Below, in pieces: positions 16,093-24,252 of a stretch of DNA of 64,000 bases. The notes under the pieces were generated by a model, which was given only the letters and a program-made list of their open reading frames with translations, did not search any database and was not told the origin of the DNA. Source of the stretch: Emticicia fluvialis (GTDB lineage Bacteria > Bacteroidota > Bacteroidia > Cytophagales > Spirosomataceae). Both the position numbers and the translations under genes were made by a program. Position 1 is the stretch's first letter. Each line of letters starts with the position of its first letter. Location of the stretch: the NCBI RefSeq assembly GCF_024793945.1, contig NZ_JANUSD010000001.1:186001-250000 (forward strand), written 5' to 3'.

Positions 16093-16115
16093 GCTGCTGC
16101 CTATGCGTTTTTTAT
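16083..16115 (+). terminator. Terminator overlapping the thioesterase stop codon
   Basis: AACGCATAGGC (16084-16094) pairs perfectly with GCCTATGCGTT (16099-16109) around TGCT. TTTTT follows. The TAG stop at 16090-16092 is inside the 5' arm. Confidence 0.85.
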
Positions 16116-16912
16116 ATGGGCTCGGCAAATAAGCTGGTCTGTTCAAGCAACCACGATGTAGTTTTGAAAGCAAACCCTTCCTGCTTTAAAAAATTCAATA
16201 AACGGTTAAATCTTTTCTGCATTTTCAGCCCGTTGTTTCTACGCAGGTAAAAAGGGTATTTGGCTCCATCCGGCATGTTGGTATAATCGGTAAACTCCCA
16301 TGGGTGGAAATACAAGTGCAGGTACCCGTCTGCCTCGGCCACTTTTTTGCATAAATGAAAAAAATAAGACAAAGGGTAATTGTGAAACGCAATCCAGAAC
16401 AGCGGTAAACGCAAGCGCGGCGAAACCGAAGCCGGCACATGAATTAGTCCGTTCTGCTGATGAATGGTGCGCGGTATATGTCTGTAGTCATATCTGCCCG
16501 GCAGGTAAGTCGGGTTATATGATGCGTTATAACTATAACCTGCTTCCAGCAAATCCGCATCAGATACGGGCGCCATGCGAGGCATCCTGAACCCCTTAAC
16601 TTCTTTTTGCGTAATGTTTTCTAACACCAGTTTAGAATTGCGCAGGTCGTCGGTTTTATGACTTGAATGATAATAATTATGTGATGCCACTTCGTGTGCC
16701 ACACTTAAAGACCTGATGTTGTCTGGCTCTGCAAGAGCATAAATACCTGTGCAGTAAAATGTGGCACTTGCATTAAATCTATTCAGAATAGTAACTAAAC
16801 TTTGTAAACCCGCGCTTGAAGTAGCAATCTGCTCCTGCAGGCTCGAGTGTCCGCCAAACTCAAAGGGCATATCAAACTCCTCAACATCAAAACTGAGAAT
16901 AGCTGTTTTCAT
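16112..16912 (-). CDS. Polysaccharide deacetylase-family protein
   Basis: The 266-residue protein has NodB-type elements: Asp9 in LSFDVEEFD, the metal-binding His78 and His82 in ASHNYYHSS, and a C-terminal HLYFHPWEF. The arrangement resembles the deacetylases found in exopolysaccharide/PEP-CTERM loci. There is no signal peptide. It would remove N- or O-acetyl groups from a glycan or glycolipid intermediate at the cytoplasmic side. Its start lies inside the end of the GT2 gene (26-bp overlap), so it is the third gene of a tightly coupled membrane-glycosylation operon. Confidence 0.85.
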   Translation of the reverse strand: MKTAILSFDVEEFDMPFEFGGHSSLQEQIATSSAGLQSLVTILNRFNASATFYCTGIYALAEPDNIRSLSVAHEVASHNYYHSSHKTDDLRNSKLVLENITQKEVKGFRMPRMAPVSDADLLEAGYSYNASYNPTYLPGRYDYRHIPRTIHQQNGLIHVPASVSPRLRLPLFWIAFHNYPLSYFFHLCKKVAEADGYLHLYFHPWEFTDYTNMPDGAKYPFYLRRNNGLKMQKRFNRLLNFLKQEGFAFKTTSWLLEQTSLFAEPI

Positions 16913-17846
16913 AAATATTATGTTCCTGAATAATATACAAAGGCCGTTCTTTATTCTGAATCAGTATTTTACCAATGTATAAACCAATAATTCCTAAAAT
17001 AAACAGGTTCAGACCTCCAAAAAAGGCAATGGTCATCAGAACCGAACTCCAGCCGTCAACTGCATGGCCGCTGTAGTAACTATATAATACATAAGGCAGA
17101 TACAACATTGAACCAAAAGCAATAATAAAACCCAGATAAATAGCGCTATGCAGTGGTTTTACGCTGAACGACGTAATACCGGCCAAAGCCAGTCTTATCA
17201 TTTTTTTAAGGGTATATTTGCTTTCGCCGGCAAAGCGTTTTTGAGGCTTATAAGGTATGTTGGTCTGGCGGAAGCCAATCCAGTGTATCATGCCTCTCAG
17301 AAAAACATCCTGCTCTTTTGATTCCCTGAGGGTTTTGGCTACCTGTCGGTCAATCAGCCGGAAGTCTGCCTGGCCTGGTTCCAAAGATAAATTGCTGATG
17401 TTATTCAAAACTTTATAAAACCACTGGCTGCTTTTCTTTTTGAACCACGATAAATCGCGGTCTTCTTCACGCAATGTATTTACAATATTAACTCCCGTTT
17501 GTTCCCATGCGTTAATCAGCACAGGTATCATGGTGGGCGGGTGTTGCAGGTCGCTGTCCATCATAATAATGGCATCGGCCTCAATGGTATCAATTCCGGC
17601 TTTCAGAGCTACCTGCTGACCGAAATTCTTGGAGAACGACAGATACTTAACAGAGTGGTCTTCTCTGGCCAGATTTCTGATTACACGCAGGGTATTATCA
17701 GAGCTGCCGTCATTCACAAAGCAAAACTCAAACGTGTAGGGCAAAGTGTCTATCACGCTCTTCACGGCATCATAAAAGACAAGAATATTCTCGCCTTCGT
17801 TATACGCTGCCGTCAGAATGCAGATTTTTAGCCTTGAAATATCCAT
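16887..17846 (-). CDS. Family 2 glycosyltransferase, DPM1/GtrB-like with C-terminal membrane anchor
   Basis: The 319-residue protein starts with the GT-A fold (LTAAYNEGENILVFYDAV), has DSDLQHPP as the metal/sugar-nucleotide motif, and ends in two hydrophobic segments near residues 230-255 and 265-292. That is the layout of polyprenyl-phosphate sugar synthases such as GtrB or DPMS, which load a hexose onto undecaprenyl phosphate on the inner leaflet. It overlaps both neighbours in the operon, 19 bp with the upstream GT87-like gene and 26 bp with the deacetylase. The sugar is unknown. Confidence 0.9.
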   Translation of the reverse strand: MDISRLKICILTAAYNEGENILVFYDAVKSVIDTLPYTFEFCFVNDGSSDNTLRVIRNLAREDHSVKYLSFSKNFGQQVALKAGIDTIEADAIIMMDSDLQHPPTMIPVLINAWEQTGVNIVNTLREEDRDLSWFKKKSSQWFYKVLNNISNLSLEPGQADFRLIDRQVAKTLRESKEQDVFLRGMIHWIGFRQTNIPYKPQKRFAGESKYTLKKMIRLALAGITSFSVKPLHSAIYLGFIIAFGSMLYLPYVLYSYYSGHAVDGWSSVLMTIAFFGGLNLFILGIIGLYIGKILIQNKERPLYIIQEHNIYENSYSQF

Positions 17847-18991
17847 TTTTTTTCAATTGGGTAATGTTTTTCGGTTAGTAATTGGTATACGCAGGTAAAC
17901 CATATCAGGCAACATGGAAATGCCTTTATTGAGTAAATAATAAACATTTGCCTGATATGGTAAGGGAAAATATCTGTTGCTGATAAAGACGTGAACACTA
18001 GTGCCAGGCCGAATAGAATCCAAATTGGCCGTTTAATGGGGTGGTCCTGGGTAATAAACCAGATAGCTACACCAGATATGGCTACTATATAGGTAGATGA
18101 CTCGGAAGACGATGAAAATATTACCACGAATATCAGAATCGATGCCAGATAGCGAAGCTGGAAAACGAGGTTGTCATATAACTTTATACGTGCCAGCGGA
18201 GCCAGCTGTAATAACAGACCCGGAACAATAAAGACCAGGTTTGACACCTGAAGGCCACCTACACGGCGAAACAATCCCATGAGCGACACATCCTGCATGC
18301 TGCCTATGCCCTCTGAACCCGTTTGGTTAGATAGGTTTTTTTCTACCAGGCTGTGGTACCAGTCAACATAAGACTGCGCTACAAACCCTGGCGAACTAAT
18401 GAGCATCGGCAGTGCAAACAACACAGCAGCCCAGAATACAACCGAGTAAATATATTTGAGTTTATGCTTAGAGAATAGCCAGAAAACCAGCCCTACAATG
18501 CCGTAAAGTTTTACAAAGGCACCAATCATTACAAACAACACTGCCCAGAAATCCTTTTCTTCTTTAACAAAATACCAGGATAAAATAATAAGGCCTGCAA
18601 TACTGGGGTTTACCTGCACATTGTGCGACGAGGTGTTCAGGTCAACCACGCATATCATCAATATTATCCATAAGTCGCTTTTTCTGATGGGTAATTTGGT
18701 ATAAGCAATGTATAGAACCAAGGCGTGGAAGGTCGTCCAGAGGGTCAGTCCAACATAGTCAGGTAAAACAGCAAAAGGCGCAACAATCAGCCCAAAGAAT
18801 GGCCCGTAGTGGTTGCTGTCATTGTATTCATTCGGATAAAGACTATAGAGATTAGTCTGATGAATAAGATGAAAGAAAACACCCTTATAGATTGCGTAAT
18901 TGTTGTACGATTCCCTAAAAAAATGAATGAGGCCATCTACTGCGGCCAAGATAAACCACAAGAGAAGTGGTATCTCTTTTTTTATTCTCAT
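17828..18991 (-). CDS. Polytopic membrane protein, GT87/DUF2029-like glycosyltransferase
   Basis: The 387-residue protein has around ten hydrophobic segments. The early loop SLYPNEYNDSNHYGPFFGLIVAPFAVLP resembles the DUF2029/GT87 family of polyprenyl-phosphate-sugar-dependent mannosyltransferase-like enzymes, which have a conserved YPP-like element between the first two segments. Such enzymes use the lipid-linked sugar made by a GT2 such as the next gene and act on the periplasmic face. First gene of a three-gene overlapping operon. The family call is by resemblance only. Confidence 0.7.
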   Translation of the reverse strand: MRIKKEIPLLLWFILAAVDGLIHFFRESYNNYAIYKGVFFHLIHQTNLYSLYPNEYNDSNHYGPFFGLIVAPFAVLPDYVGLTLWTTFHALVLYIAYTKLPIRKSDLWIILMICVVDLNTSSHNVQVNPSIAGLIILSWYFVKEEKDFWAVLFVMIGAFVKLYGIVGLVFWLFSKHKLKYIYSVVFWAAVLFALPMLISSPGFVAQSYVDWYHSLVEKNLSNQTGSEGIGSMQDVSLMGLFRRVGGLQVSNLVFIVPGLLLQLAPLARIKLYDNLVFQLRYLASILIFVVIFSSSSESSTYIVAISGVAIWFITQDHPIKRPIWILFGLALVFTSLSATDIFPYHIRQMFIIYSIKAFPCCLIWFTCVYQLLTEKHYPIEKKWIFQG

Positions 18992-19232
18992 AAATAATAG
19001 AAATATGCAAAAACCAATGCAAGATAACGAAATGATTTTGAACTAATAATGTTTATTACAGAATTTGCGACGTTTTAATTTATTATTAATTGCCGAAATC
19101 GGAATAAAACTAAAGAAGAAAAAGGAATGGCTATTAAAGGCTAACATAATTTTGATGGCTTTTATAAGTGGCTGGTAGATTTATTAAGCCGCTTGGCTAT
19201 ACGTTTCAGCTATTAAATCACTTAGAACAGCA

Positions 19233-19265
19233 CAAAAAAAAAGAGGACAATTGCTTGCCCTCTTT
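19233..19265 (-). terminator. Terminator of hpf
   Basis: On the minus strand AAAGAGGGCAA pairs with TTGTCCTCTTT (one G-U) around GCAA and is followed by a run of T residues. Confidence 0.8.
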
Positions 19266-19282
19266 CAGATATAACTAATTAT

Positions 19283-19645
19283 TTAAAATTCGTCTTCGGT
19301 TACTTCTTCCTCTACCGCAGCCAATTCAGGCTTTTTATGTTCAACAATGTTCTTTTTATCTTTGAATTTCTTGATTTTCGATTTCAGGGTTTCTACCACT
19401 ATGTCGGTGGCTTCTTCAAAAGTATCACCTTTTTCTTCTACATAGATGGTCTGGCCGGGTACAATCAGTTTAACTTCAATTAATTTTTTATGCACTTTAC
19501 TTTTTTCTCCTTTGTCGAGCTTTAAAAACACTTCGCCACTCACTACTCGGTCGTAGAAGGTATCTAATTTACTTAACTTGCTTTGAATGAAACTAACCAA
19601 TCCCGGGTCAGCATCAAAATGAACTGCTTGCACATTAATCTTCAT
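19283..19645 (-). CDS. hpf: Ribosome hibernation promoting factor, short form
   Basis: The 120-residue protein has the YfiA/HPF fold: MKINVQAVHFDADPGLVSFIQSKLSKLD, the paired strand GEVFLKLDKGEK, the strand LIEVKLIVPGQTIYVEEKGDTFEEATD, and a basic helix ETLKSKIKKFKDKK. An acidic tail follows (EEEVTEDEF). It binds the 30S subunit and stabilises inactive ribosomes. The long-form C-terminal dimerisation domain is absent. The leader is about 110-120 nt with hairpins, which could control synthesis. Monocistronic with its own terminator. Confidence 0.93.
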   Translation of the reverse strand: MKINVQAVHFDADPGLVSFIQSKLSKLDTFYDRVVSGEVFLKLDKGEKSKVHKKLIEVKLIVPGQTIYVEEKGDTFEEATDIVVETLKSKIKKFKDKKNIVEHKKPELAAVEEEVTEDEF

Positions 19646-19656
19646 AACTCACAAAT

Positions 19657-19795
19657 TTAAAGTTAACAATAGATAAATTGTTTAAAGTCTCCCATGCGGT
19701 ACTAGCGAAAAATTCGCTAAAACCTTCATGGCATGCTTTAATCTTTCAAAGAACTTCCTTAGTACTAACGTAGAGAAAAAAACAATACAAGTCAA
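19657..19795 (-). promoter_or_regulatory. Candidate promoter and structured leader of hpf
   Basis: On the minus strand TTG (19795-19793), a 20-bp spacer and TACGTTAG (19772-19765) approximate the TTG/TAnnTTTG promoter. The transcribed leader contains TAGCGAA/TTCGCTA (19703-19719, perfect 7-bp stem) enclosed by CATGC/GCATG arms, and a second stem AACAAT/ATTGTT (19665-19682) about 20 nt upstream of the start codon. No known riboswitch was recognised. The remaining bases to 20002 show nothing else. Confidence 0.35.
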
Positions 19796-20002
19796 GAATT
19801 ATTTCAATAAAATTACCGAGGCAAATTATATCTTCCTGCAATTTCAATAATGATGCGCAAGCAGCGTTTTAATGCCTAAAACATTTGGAACACACCCTAA
19901 ACCTGTGTAGCTTTAACTGCCTGAGCGTATGTTTTAAATCCGGATGGCTGTGTTTATGGCGCACAGCCTGATTACCTGATAAAGCCTCAACTTTTTTATA
20001 AA

Positions 20003-22447
20003 ATGAAGAGAACCATTCTGTTTTTTGCTGTTTCTACCATCTTATTTTCGTTTGTAATTAACGAAGATCTGGCTGATACCATTGTGAGTAAATTTAACCA
20101 ATATGCCAGCCTTTACCCACAGGAAAAAGTATATCTGCACCTTGATAAACCTTATTACACAGCCGGTGAAACCGTCTGGCTGAAAGCCTATACCGTTGAT
20201 GCCTCGACTAATCAGTTCAACCAGAAAAGTGTGCCATTGTATGTAGAGCTGATAGATAATCTGTTTGGAAAAGTGCTTGAAAGAAAAATACTGAAACTGG
20301 AAGATGGCACTGCCGCCGGAGATTTTGAACTGGCTGATTCGCTGCATAGTGGCTACTATCGTTTGCGGGCATATACCAACTGGATGCGCAATTTTGACGA
20401 AGATCTGATGTTTGTAAAAGACTTTAAGGTGCATAAAGTAGGGCAGGAGGTAACCCCCGTCAAGTATGATAGCCGCGAGATTGATTTCAGGTTTTTTCCG
20501 GAAGGCGGCCAGATTGTTGAGGGCATCAATAACCGGGTGGCATTTAAGGCAACTGATGTTACCGGAAATGGCGTAGATGTAAATGGCGTAGTGTTTACGC
20601 AGGCCGGAGATACAGTAATGCGCTTTGAGAGCCAGCATCTGGGCATGGGGGAATTCGGCTTTAAAGCTGAACCCGGAGAAACCTATCTGGCCAAAATAAG
20701 GTACCGCAATATTATGGAAAAAGAAGTGGCGTTTCCGCCAATAGAAAAAAACGGCTATGTATTGGGCGTAGAGGCTGTGGCCGATAACAACCTGATGCGT
20801 TTGTATGCCGGCCATAATTACAATAAAACCAAAGAAAGTGGCCAGATGGTGATTATCGGGCAGTCGCAGGGGGTTATTCACTACATAGCCCGCACGCCTG
20901 TCAGTAATAAATCGGTGGCGCTTAAAGTACCAAAAGACAAGTTTCCTGAAGGAGTGGCGCAATTTACGGTTTTTGATGAAACGGGGCGGCCTCGCTGCGA
21001 GCGTCTCGTATATGTTTTTCATGAAGACGATGTGAATGTGCGTATTACGCCCGATAAAAGTGCGTATAGCCCCAAAGAAGAAGTAAAGCTGAATATAAAG
21101 GCTACAAATACCGATGGCAGCCCCGTGAGAGGTAATTTTTCAGTAGTTGTTTCTGATAGCAGGCAGGTGCTTCTGCAACCCAATGAAGAGAACATCATGA
21201 ATTATTTATTGTTGAGTTCTGACGTAAGAGGGAAAGTTGAACAACCAGACTATTATTTTGAGCAAAACAAACCGGAGGTACGCAGGCACCTTGATGTGCT
21301 GCTGATGACACAGGGATGGCGCAGATTCAGGTGGGACGATATCCTGAAGCCATCGATTCCCGACCCCAGGTTTTTACATGAACAGGGTTTGAGTATTACC
21401 GGCGAAGTAACCCGGCCAAACGGAAAATTGTTTGAAAAACCCTTGACATTGACCTACATGATGTGGCTGGACAACGACAAACGCCATTTTGGAGTTGGTG
21501 AGGCCGCTACCAATGGCTCATTCCTGATTTCTGATCTGGACTACAGCGGGCAGGCCAAAATACTGGTGCAGGCAGTGGCTGGTAAATTAAACCGCAATAC
21601 CAAGATTTTTATAAACAAGATGGTATCGCCCAAGGTGCAGGTGGTGGCTATTCCGTTTAATCCGATAACCTTTGATGAGTCTGACCTGGCCGATTATCTG
21701 AAAAGAACGCGTGAAGCACTTGAAATTGCCCGCATATTGAAAAACCAGCGCGAGCGGCTTTTGCAGGAAGTGGTAGTGAAAGCCAAAAAACATATAGAGC
21801 GTGAAGACCGCGTGCTTTACAGCCACGCCAGTAATACACTGAAAATTACCCCCGACATGAATTCGTATGGTAACGTTCTGGACTTGCTGAGAGGAAGGGT
21901 GCCGGGTGTGCAGGTATCCGGCAGCCCCATGAATCCGTCAGTTACTATCAGAGGGCTGAGCTCAATTACCGGTTCATCTGAGCCTGCGTTTTTGCTTGAT
22001 GGCATGATGGTTGACAAACAAATGATATTATCTATACCAGTTTTTGATGTTGACCGCGTAGATGTGCTGAAAGGTGCCGACGAAACAATTTATGGTTCTC
22101 GCGGTGGTAACGGTGTTATTTCTGTGTTGACCAAACGGGGTGGCTCGGGCCCGGTGGGGCCTACAACCGGTATTGAGGTAGCCGAAGTAAACGGCTATGC
22201 AATACCCAAAGAGTTTTATGCGCCGCGCTATAATGAAGCCAGTCCGGAAGATTTTCAGTCAGATACCAGGCCTGATTATCGGTCTACCATTTTCTGGGCG
22301 CCGGTTGTAAAAACAGATGAAAACGGGCAAGCCAAACTTTCATTTTTTAACACCGATGCATCTGCCCAAGTGAGCATCAGGCTTGAGGGGCTGTCTTATG
22401 ATGGCGTACCCACCCGGGCAAAAGCTGGTTATTTAGTTAAAAAATAG
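20003..22447 (+). CDS. MG2-like surface protein with a TonB-receptor plug domain and no barrel
   Basis: This 814-residue protein has a signal-peptide-like N-terminus and then YPQEKVYLHLDKPYYTAGETVWLKAYT, the MG2 (alpha-2-macroglobulin-type) motif. Further Ig-like strands follow. Around residues 600-715 there is a TonB-receptor plug: NVLDLLRGRVPGVQVSG, SVTIRGLSS, AFLLDGMMVD, and VDVLKGADETIYGSRGGNGVISVLTKRG. No beta-barrel follows. Instead a short module with FWAPVVKTDENGQAKLSFFNTD resembles a macroglobulin-type domain. Such fusions are recurrent in Bacteroidota. The role is unknown and may concern docking to outer-membrane machinery or protease inhibition. Monocistronic. Confidence 0.8.
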   Translation: MKRTILFFAVSTILFSFVINEDLADTIVSKFNQYASLYPQEKVYLHLDKPYYTAGETVWLKAYTVDASTNQFNQKSVPLYVELIDNLFGKVLERKILKLEDGTAAGDFELADSLHSGYYRLRAYTNWMRNFDEDLMFVKDFKVHKVGQEVTPVKYDSREIDFRFFPEGGQIVEGINNRVAFKATDVTGNGVDVNGVVFTQAGDTVMRFESQHLGMGEFGFKAEPGETYLAKIRYRNIMEKEVAFPPIEKNGYVLGVEAVADNNLMRLYAGHNYNKTKESGQMVIIGQSQGVIHYIARTPVSNKSVALKVPKDKFPEGVAQFTVFDETGRPRCERLVYVFHEDDVNVRITPDKSAYSPKEEVKLNIKATNTDGSPVRGNFSVVVSDSRQVLLQPNEENIMNYLLLSSDVRGKVEQPDYYFEQNKPEVRRHLDVLLMTQGWRRFRWDDILKPSIPDPRFLHEQGLSITGEVTRPNGKLFEKPLTLTYMMWLDNDKRHFGVGEAATNGSFLISDLDYSGQAKILVQAVAGKLNRNTKIFINKMVSPKVQVVAIPFNPITFDESDLADYLKRTREALEIARILKNQRERLLQEVVVKAKKHIEREDRVLYSHASNTLKITPDMNSYGNVLDLLRGRVPGVQVSGSPMNPSVTIRGLSSITGSSEPAFLLDGMMVDKQMILSIPVFDVDRVDVLKGADETIYGSRGGNGVISVLTKRGGSGPVGPTTGIEVAEVNGYAIPKEFYAPRYNEASPEDFQSDTRPDYRSTIFWAPVVKTDENGQAKLSFFNTDASAQVSIRLEGLSYDGVPTRAKAGYLVKK

Positions 22448-22506
22448 CTAACTTGGCATAAATATGAGCCGTTACCTATTTCGGCAATATAGAATTGGCA
22501 GTTTTA

Positions 22507-22536
22507 TTGCAAAACCAGGAAAAAATTTTACATTTG
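22507..22536 (+). promoter_or_regulatory. Bacteroidota-type promoter of the Rrf2 gene
   Basis: TTG (22507-22509), a 19-bp spacer and TACATTTG (22529-22536) match the TTG-N19-21-TAnnTTTG consensus exactly. Transcription would start about 45 bp before the ATG. Confidence 0.65.
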
Positions 22537-22586
22537 CCAGGCTCATAGCTTTAAAACCAACCAAAATACACATCAGCACTCTATAG

Positions 22587-23033
22587 ATGATTTCAAAAAA
22601 AGCAAAATACGCATTAAAAGCCCTAAAGCTGCTTTCTGAAAGATTTGAATCAAAACACCCGGTTCTTATTGCCGAAATAGCCGAAAAAGAAAACATTCCG
22701 AAAAAATTTCTGGAAGCTATATTGCTTGAATTGCGTAATAACGGAATATTGCATAGCCAGAAGGGGAAAGGTGGGGGGTATCAGCTCCGGTTGCCTCCTG
22801 AGCAGGTAACCATAGCTAAAATAGTGCGTATAATAGATGGCCCTATTGCACCAATGCTATGTGTGTCGTTACACTTTTATGGCAAGTGCGACGATTGCGA
22901 CGATGAAGTGACGTGCCGTATCAGACCAATTATGGAGAAAGTAAGAGACGCCAATCTGGCTGTTTATGAACATACCACTTTAAAAGACCTGATGGAGGAA
23001 GCCCCGTTGCTGCCCGCGCATAATAATACTTAA
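22587..23033 (+). CDS. Rrf2-family transcriptional regulator
   Basis: The 148-residue protein starts MISKKAKYALKALKLL, the typical Rrf2 winged-helix N-terminus, with HTH IAEIAEKENIPKKFLEAILLEL and wing GGYQLRLP. Cysteines at 92, 101, 104 and 110 form a cluster in the place where IscR/NsrR bind an Fe-S cluster, but spacing (C-x8-C-x2-C-x5-C) is not that of IscR. It may sense redox state or a metal. A consensus promoter precedes it and no target gene is obvious next to it. Several Bacteroidota Rrf2 proteins of this type control sulfur metabolism, so its regulon is probably elsewhere. Confidence 0.9.
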   Translation: MISKKAKYALKALKLLSERFESKHPVLIAEIAEKENIPKKFLEAILLELRNNGILHSQKGKGGGYQLRLPPEQVTIAKIVRIIDGPIAPMLCVSLHFYGKCDDCDDEVTCRIRPIMEKVRDANLAVYEHTTLKDLMEEAPLLPAHNNT

Positions 23034-23160
23034 ATTTTGATACAGATACAGCCTTGCGCACGCAAAGCGGGTTCTTAAATTTATGAAGGGCATACTGGTT
23101 GATAATTCTTCTTTGCTGGCAGAGAAGAATTATTGTGTTAAGAGGGGTCTTTCTTGCCTG

Positions 23161-24048
23161 TTATCTTTTCTTCTTTTTTTTCTTCTTACCCGAATAGCCA
23201 CTTTTATGGGTCTTAATGGCAGGCGCTTTTAATTTCTTAGGATTTACTTTCAGGGCTTTAGGTTCAGCAAAGTACGCAAAAGGCTTTAAATCGGCTGCAA
23301 TTCTAGGGTCAATCAGGGTAGCTGCGTTTTTCAGCCAGCCGTAAGTATTTACCGGAAATGGATTGCCCTCATCATCAATCCGCAAATAGGTTAAATGCAG
23401 GTGTGTGTCTGAGCGTTTCATATAGGCATTGTATCCGGTACGGCCTATAATTGATATTCTTTGCCCGGCTTTTAAGGTATCGCCGGTTTTTACATAAATC
23501 TCTTTCTGATGCGCGTAATACCATAAACCACCAGACACTGTATCATAAACCCAGATATAATTACCGCCTCTGTACTCGCTACCGGGCTGCCATTCGGTTT
23601 CAGTGCCTATCACAATTCCGTCACTGACTGATAAAATACCCACGTAGTCGCCTGTGCGGTCATCTTTGCAGTCCTGATTTTTATCTTTAATAAATATATC
23701 ATGTGCCGGGTGGCTGCCTTTGGCGTTCTGGTCGAACAAATCATAGCCTTTGTCTTTATAGCCGTTACCAGCACGGCCGCCAACAGCGCGATAGTCAAAG
23801 CCTTGTAAAGGAAAAATAATACTTACTGCTGACGAATCATAGGCAGCTGTCGGATACGCTTTTTTAAGGGTAAGCATGATAGACTGAAATCTTTCGCGGG
23901 CATCTTCTGGTGTAATTTTGTATTCTCTTATATCTGCCAGCAGAGGTTTATAATCCTGAATGGCTTGTACGTAGCTTTCATAGGTTATACCGGAGGTGTC
24001 TTTCTGTAGAATCAGAAAATTGAGACAGAAGGCAAAAATTTTAATCAT
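23161..24048 (-). CDS. M23-family metallopeptidase with lysine-rich tail
   Basis: The protein has LytM-type metal ligands: GSHPAHDIF (His-x3-Asp) and a downstream THLHLTY (His-x-His), within a fold containing VSDGIVIG and GNYIWVYDT strands. It would hydrolyse peptidoglycan cross-bridges or be a related scaffold in the periplasm. The start at 24048 gives MIKIFAFCLNFLILQKDTS, a short hydrophobic stretch that could be a signal peptide or an anchor. The C-terminus is extremely basic (GKKKKKKKR). Such a tail could bind anionic envelope polymers. It is a single gene, converging on the Rrf2 gene. Confidence 0.82.
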   Translation of the reverse strand: MIKIFAFCLNFLILQKDTSGITYESYVQAIQDYKPLLADIREYKITPEDARERFQSIMLTLKKAYPTAAYDSSAVSIIFPLQGFDYRAVGGRAGNGYKDKGYDLFDQNAKGSHPAHDIFIKDKNQDCKDDRTGDYVGILSVSDGIVIGTETEWQPGSEYRGGNYIWVYDTVSGGLWYYAHQKEIYVKTGDTLKAGQRISIIGRTGYNAYMKRSDTHLHLTYLRIDDEGNPFPVNTYGWLKNAATLIDPRIAADLKPFAYFAEPKALKVNPKKLKAPAIKTHKSGYSGKKKKKKKR

Positions 24049-24200
24049 ACTTCTCAATGGGATGGGTGGTATTGAAATAGAATATTCTGGTAAAACCAAT
24101 ACCAACGCACAAATAAAGCTATTTTTTTATAACTTTTATAATGATTTTATTCTGAGGCTGCCCCGGATATGTTTTTAAATAGTCATTCGTGTTTTTATAC

Positions 24201-24234
24201 AAAAAAAGCCGGATAGTTGGGGCTATCCGGCTTT
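24201..24234 (-). terminator. Terminator of the metal-efflux operon
   Basis: On the minus strand AAAGCCGGATAG pairs perfectly with CTATCCGGCTTT around six bases and is followed by TTTTTTTG. It begins 19 bp after the stop codon of the RND pump gene. Confidence 0.9.
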
Positions 24235-24252
24235 CAGGCGGTACTGTTTCAA

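Noticed and set aside
20042..21022. A 326-codon minus-strand frame inside the TonB-plug gene
   Set aside because: Length is due to codon bias of the sense gene. The sequence has no family similarity or sensible start context.
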